NCBI GenBank assembly: GCA_941918925.1
Contig: OW799233.1
Location: 158,128,845 to 158,192,844 of the forward strand
Direction of reading: 5' to 3'
Length of the DNA stretch: 64,000 bases
Origin: Phyto melanocephala
Lineage: Eukaryota; Arthropoda; Insecta; Diptera; Rhinophoridae
The translations under genes and the position numbers were made by a program. The notes beneath the pieces were generated by a model. It saw only the letters and a list, made by a program, of their open reading frames with translations. It was not told where the DNA came from and made no database searches. Shown piece after piece: positions 44,474-55,590 of this stretch. Each line of letters begins with the position of its first letter. The stretch's first letter is position 1.

Positions 44474-45215
44474 TTTTATACCCACCACCAAAAAAATATT
44501 GTTTTTGTTTATTCATTTTAGACCCGATAAAGTATATATTTTCTTAAGCCGGCCACTCACGTACAATTTTAACTGCCAGTTTCAACTGTTCAGTTATAAC
44601 TGACAGACTTAACTGTGAACTGAGATGTACACACACGTGCAGTTCAATACTTCAGTTTTTAACATGGTTCTGTTTATGCGAAATGATACGCACTTTCGCT
44701 CGACACAAATTGAACTGAGAATGGTGCAGTTGAACTCCCAAACACGTTCACTTCAGTTGGAACTGTCGGTTAAAAATATAAAAATTTAAGATTTCTCAGC
44801 TAAACTGAACAGTTGAGTTGAGCTGTTCAGTTATAACTGTTCAGCTAAAACTGTACGTAAGTGGCCGGCTTTAGTCCTGGTTTTATTTTAGTGCGTTCTT
44901 GCTATGTCCGTCCGTTGAAAGCACGATAGAGGTCGGACTGAAAAATATACACAAGGTTCGTTTGGTATTTAAAATGGGCTAAATCGGAATATTAGAAAGA
45001 GAGTTATAGCTCGTAATGCAAGAGTAGGTCAATAAAACTATGTCCCTCCAACATCGAACAAAATACAATTGAGTCCAAACGCATTAACGTAAAGCGATAA
45101 AATTTCGAATGTATATTTTCTGAGTAAAAAAAAAAACATCTTTCCCTGAAAATTGCTCAACTCTCAACATTATGAAAGGAGTTATAGATCAAAATGTAAA
45201 ATTAAATGAATACCG
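44474..45215 (+). repeat. DINE-like family 2 copy with nested MITE
   Basis: 'tttatacccaccaccaaaaa', 'gacccgataaagtatatatt' and, after the MITE at 44547-44870, 'cttgctatgtccgtccgttg', 'cacgataggtcgg'-like sequence, 'ttagaaagagagttatagct' and 'caaacgcattaacgtaaagc'. It stops around 45.2 kb before the tandem interior and the right end. Confidence 0.75.
44547..44870. mobile_element. MITE, PIF/Harbinger-type by its TTA duplication
   Basis: Ends 'agccggccactcacgtacaa' and, reverse-complemented, 'agccggccacttacgtacag'. Flanked on both sides by TTA (44544-44546 and 44871-44873), the three-base duplication typical of PIF/Harbinger. The 324-base interior is crowded with 'aactg', 'cagtt' and 'ctgttcag' motifs in both orientations. 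No coding frame. Confidence 0.88.
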
Positions 45216-47905
45216 CACATTTAGAAAAAATAAATAAATGAATGAAAAAAATTCCTCTTTTGATAATTAATAGTTTTGCAGCCACAAAACAAACAACTCG
45301 TATATTTCAATGAAACCTAAACTAATAGAATAAAGGCAAAAATTATAAAACGTGGCCGAATAAACAATCCTAGAGGATGAAATAAGCATATAAAAGATAA
45401 AATAACTTTAGTTTGAAATATTACTTAAACAAAACAGGTCATATTATTTGCTAATCCTCCCAGTCGTGATGCGATAACCTTTACATTTTCTTAATTACGC
45501 TAAATATTATTTGAACCTTTATAGACCAAATGTTCATAAAATTAAAGACCAATGTACCCAGTAGCATTTTTTTATCATACAAACACAAAGTTAAACAATT
45601 ATTATTATTAAAAGAATTATTTTAATTAATACATACATTAAATGTAAAACAAGAACATTAATGAAGTGTAAGTTATGACGTTGAATTAATAATGAAACGT
45701 AATGAAGTGTAGAAGTGCGTGTAATTATTCATTTTTAAGTTAAAGTTTATCTAACGATTTTAAATTTACAACACTTTTAAATTGAACGAAATAAAGTTAT
45801 AAATTTAAGGGTTGATTTTTCCCTCCCTCATCTTATTTATTCAACCAAATTTTTGATGTTAACAAATAAATTTAACTTCGAGTCATATAAGAAGTAATTA
45901 AATTAATGACAAGTTAAAAATCACATTATATTTACAACACTTTGAGGAGATACAATGAAATGTATTCAATGATGACAGCAAGTTTAATGAGATGCTAAAT
46001 AAATTTTCTTTATACATACATAATGAATTTCCGCTTTTGAGAAATGTTAATTTCTCATTATTTATGCCCACCCCAACTAATATGCGTGGTACCACCCTAC
46101 ACCCTACCCAGTATAAAAAATATACATTTTTTAAAAGCTTTAAAGGGAAGTGTTGCGCTAATGATTACATCTGACTGAAGGGTTCTACAAGGGGAAAAGC
46201 AGTGAAATGATTTTAATATAAATTTATAGAAAATAACTGAAAATCGTACTGTTATCCCTTAAACGGAAGCAGCAGAAAATACTTTATTAATACAGGAATA
46301 GAAACAAAGCTTAGTAAGAACGCTTAGTTAAAACTTGCGTAATTTATTTCACTGCTTAAATATGGACATACGACATACAAAAATCGTTTCTCTTGTCATT
46401 AGCATTTAAAGGAAAGTTAGGCTGCTTTCCCTTATAAACTAAATCGTGGATAAGCAATAAGCTGGAATTGCATACCATCCGCTCATGCGTTGTTGCGTTT
46501 GATACTTTTTCACCATTTTATACGTTTCTAAATTCAAGTTACACACAACGCGTTTTATGTATCAACTTTTTTGTTTCTAACAGCTCTTGTGTTTATATTT
46601 TCATCAACGTAAAACCATTTTGTCATTTTAAAAGAATTTATGAAATTCATTGAGTTTATGTGCATGATATTTTATGCTACAAGGACCTACGAAGAGCACG
46701 AAAATAACACGAGACGAATTTATATCAACAAGCCTTTCCTGCATTGCACTTGTTTCCTTTAAAATAATAATACACAAACAGAGATGATACTCTATATGCT
46801 GAGTTATCGATAAATAGAAAAAAAAAATTTGGTAACGAAAAAATTGTGTTTATAATTAGTTTTTTCCTGAAACTAATTATAAACTTTTTTCGAAAACATG
46901 TTTTACCACAAAAAAATAGAAATAAAATAAAACCGCCACATCCATGGCTATCAACAACAGCTGACATTTTTTCACCTTTTATGCGACGCTGCGTTGATAC
47001 GTATATGAAATCTTTGCGTTTTGGCGTGTAACTTGTCACATACAGTTACACTGATTCTACCTTTTGACAGATGCATAAAAAGGAACAACGGATAGAATGC
47101 ATAGAGCATCATGCGTTTGCAAAATCGTTAGAGGATTGTCTACTGAAGTTGGCTGCAGTTCAACTTCTATTGTTTTTATTATTATTATTATTGTATTTAT
47201 TGAAATATAAGGCCAGTTAACCTATTTTCAGGTTAGTCTAGCCATTTTATCTTTAATTTTATTTCTATTTGGTGGATTTTATTAGAAACACATTCGTGAA
47301 CATTACTGTTCAATACATAACATTGACACGATTGTTTCATTGTTTAGTTGTGTCGCTTCAGCATTAGCGCTAAGCAAAACGCTTGTCGCTGTAATTTAGG
47401 TTTAGGTGTTAGTTTTAACTGCGAATATACCTGAAAAATATAAGATTACAAACATAGAAGAGAAAAACAAATTTTTTCCTACAGAAATACAAAATTTCTA
47501 TTTATTTCTAATTTATTTTTAAATTATATTTTTCGAACTAAAGCGAATTTTATAAATTTGTTTGTTAGAAAAAAATTTGAGAAACAGTCAGACATTTATA
47601 TCTAAAGCCTGTAGTACACGAAATGGCTAAAGTCAAATACTCATGTGGCTGTGACGGAATTTTGACGTCGTCGAAAAGCAAAAATGTATTCGATAAAATA
47701 CATTTCGTGTATTATCAAAATCTTTCCGCATGCAGCTACTACGACTATTTTCAGAAATGCATCCAAAGTGCTGAAGATTTTAGTGACGTCAGACCTACAT
47801 GTGCATGTGGATTTCTACATTTCTTGTACTATATATAGGCTTAAGAGTTAATTTTTAAATAATTGAAAAATGTTTCAATAAGGTTTTTTTTTTAAACTTA
47901 TAGTA
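45216..47905. other. AT-rich sequence without a supported gene
   Basis: Several short frames, none convincing. A perfect 15-base-arm hairpin lies at 46848-46884 and a (TTA)n run at 47.17-47.19 kb. No TE protein recognised. Confidence 0.45.
46848..46884. repeat. Perfect 15-bp hairpin
   Basis: 'gtttataattagttt' (46848-46862) and 'aaactaattataaac' (46870-46884) are exact reverse complements around a 7-base loop. No larger TIR element was found around it. Confidence 0.8.
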
Positions 47906-47913
47906 TTTTAAAG

Positions 47914-48241
47914 CAGTGCTATTCAATCTTTTTGGTTCGTGTACCACTAAATTCACGACAAACCTTTCGCGTACCACCAAAAACAATATAATGTAAACAA
48001 TTTTAAAATTTTTAATCTATTTTATTTACTAATAATAAAAAACAATAAAATTTAAAAAAAATAATAAAAATTACAAAAAACATAAGAACATGTACATTAA
48101 AGGTATACTTTTAGGATGATGTTTCTTTTTGTTTCCAATTGCAAAATAGAAATCGCTAAAATTTTAAAAGAATTCGCGTACCAACTGGAAATTTTTAGCG
48201 TACCACCAAGTGGTACGCGTACCATAGGTTGAATAGCACTG
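47914..48241. mobile_element. hAT-type MITE with 8-bp target duplication
   Basis: Ends 'cagtgctattcaatcttttt' and, reverse-complemented, 'cagtgctattcaacctatgg'. The identical 8-base flanks TTTTAAAG lie at 47906-47913 and 48242-48249. Near both ends the motif 'gtaccac' or 'gcgtacca' recurs. 328 bases, non-coding, so non-autonomous. Confidence 0.92.
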
Positions 48242-48249
48242 TTTTAAAG

Positions 48250-48651
48250 GATTATTTTGAGAAATTTCTGCTTGAATCACGATTTTAAAATAACAAAGTT
48301 TTTAGTTTCAAATATTTTAAATAAAACAACATGTTTTCTAAACGTGAATTTAAAGTTCGGTAAATTCTTTTCTGCTAGTCAAGTCCTGCTACTCTTAAGA
48401 ATATGTTAATCGCTGTCTGACGGGCGTTGTTGCATGGAATCAGATAAATTCAAATTAAAAGAAAAGGTTTTTCATATTCATTTAGTCAGAATTATTATGT
48501 TGATATATTTATGGTATTAAGTATAAATATTATTTAAAGCATACTTATGTTTACCACAGCCAGCACATACAGGTTGTAACCTGAAGAATAAAATAAAAAT
48601 CCCCTAAAAACACCAGCGAAAAAATTTTTTGCACCTACTGTACAACACACT
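48250..48651. other. Unrecognised spacer
   Basis: AT-rich, no supported feature. Confidence 0.4.
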
Positions 48652-48659
48652 GTATCGCA

Positions 48660-49862
48660 CAAGAATGATTAAATAAAGATTACGCCTTGCGCATGATTTA
48701 CCGTTAGATGACGTAGTTATCCCCTCGCAAAGGTTACCAAATCTGTATCATGTGTGAAATTTATAATTTCTTACAAAAAACGTAAGTATTTTGTAATAGT
48801 TGACAGCCCTGTAATTAATTTACTCAGAGACTTCTAAAAAAAGTAGTACATCGGTGTTTAATAAACAAAGGAATTTCATGTCATATTTTATAATAAATAC
48901 ATATTAATAATATTAAAATTATATCAAAAATGTTTAAATTTGGTTATTTAAAAGCTGGAAAACTAATAAAAACAGAAAACAAAACAAAAAGAAGAGATAA
49001 GAAAGAGAGCAAATATGAAATATGCAGTGGGCAAATGCAAGCAAAGTAACAGCAAAAAAACAGCAAAAAAACAAATGAGAAATTATATTAAAAACTTGAA
49101 ATTTGAAATGGGTAAGTTAAAACAAAATCAATTCTTGCAGAAGATTACTAAGGCATAATGAATAGAATTTAGAACGGCGTGCAAAAATTCAGTTTCGTCT
49201 TTAGACACTAGTGCTATTGAAAGTGAAACGAAAACTGCTAATGAAACTGAAGTTGCAAATGTATATGAAGGACTACGTGAAACTGAAAAGCAAAATGATA
49301 TTCCAAATAGTTTTGAAGAAAAATTGGTCGCGAAAAATGCTCCAAGGACGACTGATCTTGAAGAAGATCGCCTCCAAACTTACACCATATTTTTCAAATT
49401 AAATGGTAACAGCTTATTACTTTCAAGCGGATATTTACAAAAGCATTTGTTGGAAACCAAAGAAATTGAAGCCAGTGAATACGTGAAAAAACTTTTTTTA
49501 GGTGTCGAATGTATTTTAGAATTAGGAAACTTAATGTCGAATTGCTGAAAATACTTATAAGCGAAAAAGAAAATTTGACAAAATAACAAAATGAAATGAA
49601 TTCTACACCAAATATAATAGTGAAATATTGTAATAAAATTTATGAAAATATATATGTATATATAAAGAATTTGCTTTTAAAACATTTAGTTAGAAAAATA
49701 ACAATTTGTCCCACTGTCATGTTTTTACACAAACATAATTAGTTATACAGCTGAATTTTATTAGCCAATGAGAACACAGCTTGAGTGACGTCAGAATTCC
49801 TACGTGCGCAGAAATGTTTTTTATGGCTGCGTGATGGCGTAATCTTTATTTAATCATTCTTG
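48660..49862 (+). mobile_element. DNA transposon with perfect 27-bp TIRs and 8-bp TSD, P-like?
   Basis: The first 27 bases (48660-48686, starting CAAGAATGATTAAATAAAGA) are exactly repeated in inverse at 49836-49862. The flanks are the identical octamer GTATCGCA at 48652-48659 and 49863-49870. An 8-base duplication occurs in hAT and P superfamilies; the CA start and the AAATAA-rich TIR recall P elements more than the CAGNG of hAT, but this is a weak match. The 1203-base element encloses a predicted two-exon ORF (49015-49548). Perfect TIRs and TSD imply a recent insertion. Confidence 0.9.
49015..49548 (+). CDS. Predicted two-exon ORF inside the TIR element, function unknown
   Basis: Exon 1 runs from the ATG at 49015 to 49111 and exon 2 from 49205 to the TGA at 49546-49548. 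The proposed intron 49112-49204 is 93 bases, typical of flies: it has GTAAGT at the 5' site, 'ttactaag' as a branch-like site near 49145, and 'tcgtctttag' at the 3' end. Its removal deletes two adjacent in-frame stops (TAA TGA at 49156-49161) and keeps the frame, giving about 146 residues. The protein starts 'MKYAVGKCKQSNSKKTAKKQ', is basic and helical at first, acidic in the middle ('ESETKTANETEVANVYEGLR'), then 'TYTIFFKLNGNSLLLSSGYL' and a C-terminal helix region. The 'MKY-xx-C' start faintly recalls THAP fingers but lacks the first cysteine. I do not recognise the fold; it could be a transposase remnant or a captured host sequence. Confidence 0.45.
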
Positions 49863-49870
49863 GTATCGCA

Positions 49871-51890
49871 AAAAATGTTCTATACAAACGTATGTGCATA
49901 TCCAAGTATGCCGCTGCGGTTGTGCGTAAAATTTTTCTGCTGTTGACATCAGATTTAAAAAAATAATGATTTTTTTCCAGGAAGAGACATGAGAAATGGT
50001 GTTTAAGTTAAAGAAAAAATTGTTTAAATTATTATTTTAAATAAGAAATTTCTATAAAGGAAAGTGCCTATGAAGTGCGATTGATGTATAGAAGAAGTGT
50101 GTCCATAAAATTAATCAAAAAATTATCGGTTCTTAAATCCCTTCTGCTGTCATTGCTTGTTTACATTATTTTTATATTAAAAGTAATTAGTCAAAACAAC
50201 AAACACATTTCATTCAAATTATTTTTTACTTTAGTTTTTTTTTTATCGAAATCTTATAAAACTTTCAATGCGAGTACAATAACCCCTATTAAATCGAAGG
50301 TGTTGATTGAAGTCAATATGCAGACCATTAAAAACGCAAACAAACTGATGGATGGATATAAACGAGTCGATTGCCACTAAACAGGGTGAAACACAAACAA
50401 TAGAAAGACAGTGAATTAAAGTAAATATGTTTTCTATTTAATTTGTTATTTTATTCAATTGTATTTACTATTCACATTGAACACATGCTGATTGATAATG
50501 CCATTGATAATAATTAATTTCATTAACTTTTTCATATTTCCTTTAATTCAATAGTTTTTATGTAGTTTTGTCTAGTTCATTTAATTATTTTTTGTTGATT
50601 CCAGTGTTTGATTTTGTTTGTTGTAGAAATGTATTTTAAATAATGTTTTTATGTGCAGGAGAAAGGTTGATGTTAGGAAAACATAATGAGGCATTACTCT
50701 TATCATATGTTTTATTAATATTTCTCCAATTATTTAATGCATTCGACAGAATTAGTTTTAATGTAGTGTGAAAATGTTATGATTTCTTTTATATATAAAA
50801 TCTTTCTACCAATCGAAAACTTTATAGAATTTTTTTACATTTAATAGAACATTGCATAAAAGGGTGTACAGTAGGGTTGTATCACAAATAAAAAGTTCGC
50901 CGATTATAAAGTACTGTGGCGAGACAGTTTCGAAAAAAAAAATTATTTTTTTTGCCGAATGTAGGTGTCGCCAAAATAAATTTTTCATTATATCTTCCGC
51001 ATTTACGGTAGGTAGGTATAACATAATGATCCCTTATCGAATAATAGATAAGATAATAGCGATACTACTCTCTTAGTTTGTTTTGCTATTCATTTGATTC
51101 GAAAGTGACTCATACTTTGAGATTACCAATTGGGGCAAATTTTAATTGACCTAAACACTTGCAGTTCTATACGCAAGACCATTTGGAGGCATTACAACTC
51201 TCAAAAGAAATAATCGAATTACCAGGATAGCACAAGGAAAATATCTTCAATTGATAGTTTTCTTTGCTAGACTTAATTAAATTCAGAGTTTATCAAAATA
51301 CCGAGCGTGTTGTTCATGTAGTATATGTCTGTCATGACTATTTCCAAACAACTCATGGGTAAGTTTTTTTCCAAAATCGAGAGCCGCAAGAAATACAGCG
51401 AACTTAAATCATGTCAATATATGATTGATTGAAATTCCTTTATTTGATTCTACATTAAATTTTTTAATTCTTGCATAACATGAGATATGATATAAGATAA
51501 AAAGGGTAATTGAGTTCAGTGACTATAGAAGAAAACGGGCTCCTCGACACAAAATCATCGATATATCACACTTTAAGATTAGACTGGTTATACTGAAAAT
51601 GTGGCGAAAAATTTAAAAAGGCAACCCCTACGATCGCCAAAATAAAAATAAATAGTTCTGCTCGAATTGTCGAAATACTTCCTTGGCAAAAGTTTAATGG
51701 TTTTTTTCCAGCTTTAATGTTCAGATATTAGGCTGGTTGGTACATTGGGGTGGTAGGGACTAAGATCTAGTGAGTAAAAACTAGAACGTGATACTTGAGG
51801 TCAATGACTTATAAAGCAAAACATTGAACCCCTTTGATCACTATATCACACTTTTAGATCCGACTGTAAATAGCGAAGATAAAAAGAAAA
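49871..51890. other. AT-rich sequence without a supported gene
   Basis: A 101-codon frame at 50075-50380 is not convincing. The stretch at 51.48-51.88 kb has repeat style: 'gatatatcacactttaagat' near 51.56 kb resembles 'actatatcacacttttagat' near 51.84 kb, an internal repeat of about 280 bases. Confidence 0.4.
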
Positions 51891-51893
51891 TAA

Positions 51894-52820
51894 ACAAGTA
51901 AGAGCGCTATATTCGTCCGTGCCGAATCTTATATACCTTTGACAACGTTTAGTTTTTATCACCATTCATCTCATATGAAATACGTACATACATATAAAAA
52001 ACATACATATATAAAAACATCCCATTGTAAAATTATAAATTTACGTATGTATGTTAAAAAAAAATAAATAAAAAAAAAATAAAAAAAAAATTTTAAAAAA
52101 AATTTAAAAAAAAAATTTAAAAAAAATTAAAAAAAAAATATATATTTATATTTTATTCGAACTTTTTTTTTCTATATATTAAATTTGAATTATAAAATTA
52201 AATAAATAACAAATGAACTTAAGCCAAAATAAAAAATGGTTCACATTAAAATTTAATATATAAAAAAAAATTATTAAAACATATATAATAAATATAAAAC
52301 AAAAAAAAAAAAAAAATAAAAACAAAATTAAAAAAAAATAAAAAAAATTAAAAAAAAATAAAAATATAAATAATATATTAAAAAAAAAATTAAAAAAAAT
52401 ATATATAAAAAAAAAAATTTTTTTTTGGCTCAGCTGGGATTCGATGCCACGTTTTCTCTAACCAGTATACACGTTTGTATGTATGCATGTTGTTGTTGTA
52501 ATGTTGTTTTTGTGAGAAAAAAAATCGAGGTGGTCGTTGGTTTTTGCTCATATCTCACTTGTTTATGTACCGATGTTTCTGATTTTCAATAGCGATCTAC
52601 TCCCGAATATTTCTGATATTTTAATACCTCACCCGGGTCCAAGCGATGTCGGGGTGATTTCAACATACACACGGACAGACTGACAGAGCTAAATCGACTC
52701 CCCTATTCATAAGCTTTCAGAAAATATATACTTTATGGGGTCGGAAATGAAAATTGTAGAAATTTCACACGGAATGGCAAACCTATATATACCCCTTTTC
52801 ACTGTGTGAAGGGTATAAAA
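51894..52820 (+). repeat. DINE-like family 1, complete copy
   Basis: Same layout and orientation as the copy at 42998-43879: left end 'caagtaagagcgctatattc' with hairpin, an extended A/T tract (about 52055-52426) that includes a less simple stretch around 52.15-52.26 kb, then 'ggctcagctgggattcgatg' and the same right half to the terminal 'gtgtgaagggtataaaa'. The (ggacagac) run is shorter here. Confidence 0.88.
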
Positions 52821-53104
52821 TACAAGACCGTATCGAATGTTAAATTTAATGGGAAAAAATATTTTGATAAACATTTTGTCGAAGTTTTGGTGAGTTTAGT
52901 TCATGAAATATTATATATAGTCCTTCAATAGAAGATTGGCTGTAAACTTTTTGAAACTTTTATAAATTAAAAATTGTTGATCGCATCACCATAAAATGGC
53001 TTCAGAATGCCAAAAACCATATTTTTTTTGTTGAAGCCAGAGAATTTTCTATTATTTTTGAAATAAAAAATTGGTCGCATTCTTAATATTACTTTTGTAT
53101 ACAG
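52821..53104. other. Unrecognised spacer
   Basis: No supported feature. Confidence 0.4.
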
Positions 53105-53112
53105 TGTGGGCC

Positions 53113-54124
53113 TAGTGATGGGACAAGGGTAAATACCCAAATGGTAAATTGGGTATTTAAATGTAAATACCCAGTTATTTATCCAAGCACCTGGGCATTG
53201 ACTCAAAATGTGGGTATAAATCAGAATAAAGAAAAATTTAAAATTTAAATAATAAAAAAAAAATTATTTTTTATTATGAATTAAAAATAATAATAATAAT
53301 TTCCTGTGATAAATAGTTAACTGTATGCCTATTGGCTTGTGTTGACGGACTTTTCACAAATACAGTTTTTGGCTTTGATATGAGAAGGTTTACAACACCT
53401 TCATTACGACTGTTACTCCATCCATCACATTGAATATGTAAAAAATTTGCTGCTTTTAGTTGCAGAGTAATGTCCGTACTCATCTCGTTAAAAATTTTAT
53501 CCAAATATGTGGAGGAAATCGCTTCTCCAGTTGTAGTCTTGAAATGTGGATTAAGGTCCTTAAAAAAGTCTTTCCATAATGGATGCTCCACCATAGCCAA
53601 AGGAGAGCCGGTTACAAATATTGTCTAAGCTAAGTTGTATTGTGCCAAATTTGAAGGAAGTTACATAAGTAAATCAGATGAAGGCGAAGAATCATTTACT
53701 GTCTGTATCTTGTTAATTGCCACATTGGTTGCAAGCATATCTTGAACTCGTTGCTTTAATAATAATGGACACTTGATGCACGTTATTAAATGTTTTGCCA
53801 TTTTATTTACATATCCAAATTTGTACTGCTATTCGCAATGTGAGCACGAAACTTCAATGCTACTTCCGCTTCTATGAAATGAAATAAATGTTTACAAATA
53901 GTTTCATTTTTCAGTCTTCGCATCGTTTAAAATATAATTATCAACACGCGCATTTTATTTCATTTACTAATCGCTGGGAACAAATATTTAAGAATGATAA
54001 ACCAAATTCTTTTTTTACACCTGAGACTAAAGGAGTATTTTTTATTCCAATGAGTATTCACCCGAAATTATATAAATACCCGGGTATAAAATTGGGTAAA
54101 TACCCAGATCTAAACCCACCTCTA
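53113..54124 (-). mobile_element. hAT element with 8-bp target duplication
   Basis: Ends TAGTGATGGG at the left and, reverse-complemented, TAGAGGTGGG at the right, fitting the hAT TAGNG terminus. The identical octamer TGTGGGCC flanks the element at 53105-53112 and 54125-54132. Both subterminal regions are packed with 'gggtatttaccc'-type motifs ('gggtaaataccc' near 53.13 and 54.09 kb), which probably serve as extra transposase binding sites. At 1012 bases it keeps only the N-terminal part of a transposase. Confidence 0.93.
53274..53880 (-). pseudogene. hAT transposase with BED zinc finger, N-terminal part
   Basis: Minus strand from about 53880: 'SGSSIEVSCSHCE', a stop, 'QYKFGYVNKMAKHLITCIKC', which together form a BED finger (CxxC then HxxxxC); then 'QRVQDMLATNVAINKIQTVN', and after two stops the open frame 53600-53274 with 'MAMVEHPLWKDFFKDLNPHF' and 'FLHIQCDGWSNSRNEGVVNL'. 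The CDGWS block contains the first catalytic aspartate of hAT RNase-H domains. The remaining nuclease, the insertion domain and the C-terminal dimerisation region are missing, and the frame ends in an asparagine/isoleucine-rich junk tail. Related ZBED-like hAT transposases are three to four times longer. Confidence 0.85.
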
Positions 54125-54613
54125 TGTGGGCCACATGTCACCATTGCGAAAAACGCATAGAGTGTTAACAAAACATTAGAAACATCTACTTAAAGGCGTT
54201 CTGCTCAATGAGAACTGGATCGAAACGTTTTTGTCAATAAGCTAAACTATAGGTACTGTAGTTTTAATAAACCAAGAGCCATACATTCAATGCCAATTGC
54301 ACCTTTTTAGTTTTACACTATAGTGTGGCACTACATCTGAAAATATCACTAGTCCTTATTTCGCCGATAGTGAAAGTGGAACTTTTAATGGATTTCGCTA
54401 TCGATTTATTACAGAATATTAGTTATGTTCTGCCCTTGAGAACAGCCCTGAGATGTAGTTTCAGCAAAATGGAGCCTAAGTGCACACTGCCTAAGCTACA
54501 ATGGCAATTTTAAATCAAGTTTTTAAGAGCAAATAATTAAAAAAAAATGGAAAATAATTTGTCATCGTCTTTTATCAGCTAGATTTATCAGCTTTCTACT
54601 ATTTCCTTTGGAG

Positions 54614-54801
54614 TTATTTGATGGAGCAAAGAGCTCTAAAGAAGCCCGATAATATTATTGTGCTCAAGGTTAACATTTCTGAAAAAATTTTAGCGTCACA
54701 GCCACAGTTATTTGATGGAGCGAAGAGCTCTAAAGAAGCCCGATAATATTATTGTGCTCAAGGTTAACATTTCTGAAAAAATTTCAGCGTCACAGCCACA
54801 A
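54614..54801. repeat. 94-bp tandem duplication
   Basis: Two adjacent 94-base units (54614-54707 and 54708-54801), each starting 'ttatttgatggagc' and ending 'gtcacagccaca'. I see only two differences (gcaaag/gcgaag and ttttag/tttcag), so the duplication is recent. No reading frame of note. Confidence 0.92.
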
Positions 54802-55590
54802 ATTTTTACAACTATTACGAAAGAAGCTTTGAAATGAGCCAATCGTTGTGGTGCTCATTAAGGGGGTCCTTTAGCTGACATTATTTTCCATCCTTAAAGT
54901 AAAAATAAAGTTAAAAAAAAAGTTGAAAATAATTTCCATTTTGTATGTTTTATAGTCTGAAAAAAATATATTATATAAAGGAAAATTTATTAAATTTGTA
55001 AACTCCATGTTGACATTGGGCTCGCCCTATACTATAAACTTAAATGTGGAAAAATTTTGTTGCCATAATTTTTAATTTTACCTCCACTTCGATAAAAAAA
55101 AAAATTACATGGAAAGACGGATGGAAAGACCTGCTGAAAGCTGGACGAACAGATAAAGTTTATTCAGCTCAAAAAGTTATTCGACAATTATATAAAATGT
55201 GTTAAGTTTTATTACAATCGCAATTTTGCAGAACTTATTACATTTTTACCAATAAGAACATATGGCGCGAGCAATAGTCCTTGCGACAGTTTCATTAAAA
55301 AATAGCAGAAAATTTGCTAGCTGGGTACATATAACTGACATGGATTTTCTTTGTTTGGCGATCAGCTAAATTTTTTTTTAAATTTATTGGAGGTAGGCAT
55401 GTTCCTGGTTCTTAAAAAACAAGAATTTTGATTTTCATAAAATTTTATATATTTTTATTCACGCAAACAATTATGTTTTTTGTAACTTTGGTGGAACAAG
55501 CTAATGCTTTTATTTTGAATGACCTTTACAAAGATATGTGTTGGGGGGAACAATAAAACGAAAAACTGATATTTCAGTCCCCTTTTCGAC
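54802..55590. other. Repeat-like, unidentified
   Basis: 'ggaaagacggatggaaagac' and 'gctggacgaacagataaagt' at 55.11-55.16 kb resemble the 'ggacggacggacagataaag' stretch at 39.84 kb, so the two loci probably carry the same unnamed repeat. No protein. Confidence 0.4.

Noticed and set aside
47623..47838. 71-codon frame with several cysteines (MAKVKYSCGCDG)
   Set aside because: Cysteines do not form a spacing I recognise, and the frame is short and isolated.
49015..49158. THAP zinc finger at the start of the spliced ORF
   Set aside because: The start 'MKYAVGKC' recalls THAP, but the first cysteine, the C-terminal CH pair and the AVPTIF-type motif are absent.
50075..50380. 101-codon hydrophobic/basic frame
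   Set aside because: AT-rich composition, no homology recognised, no supporting context.
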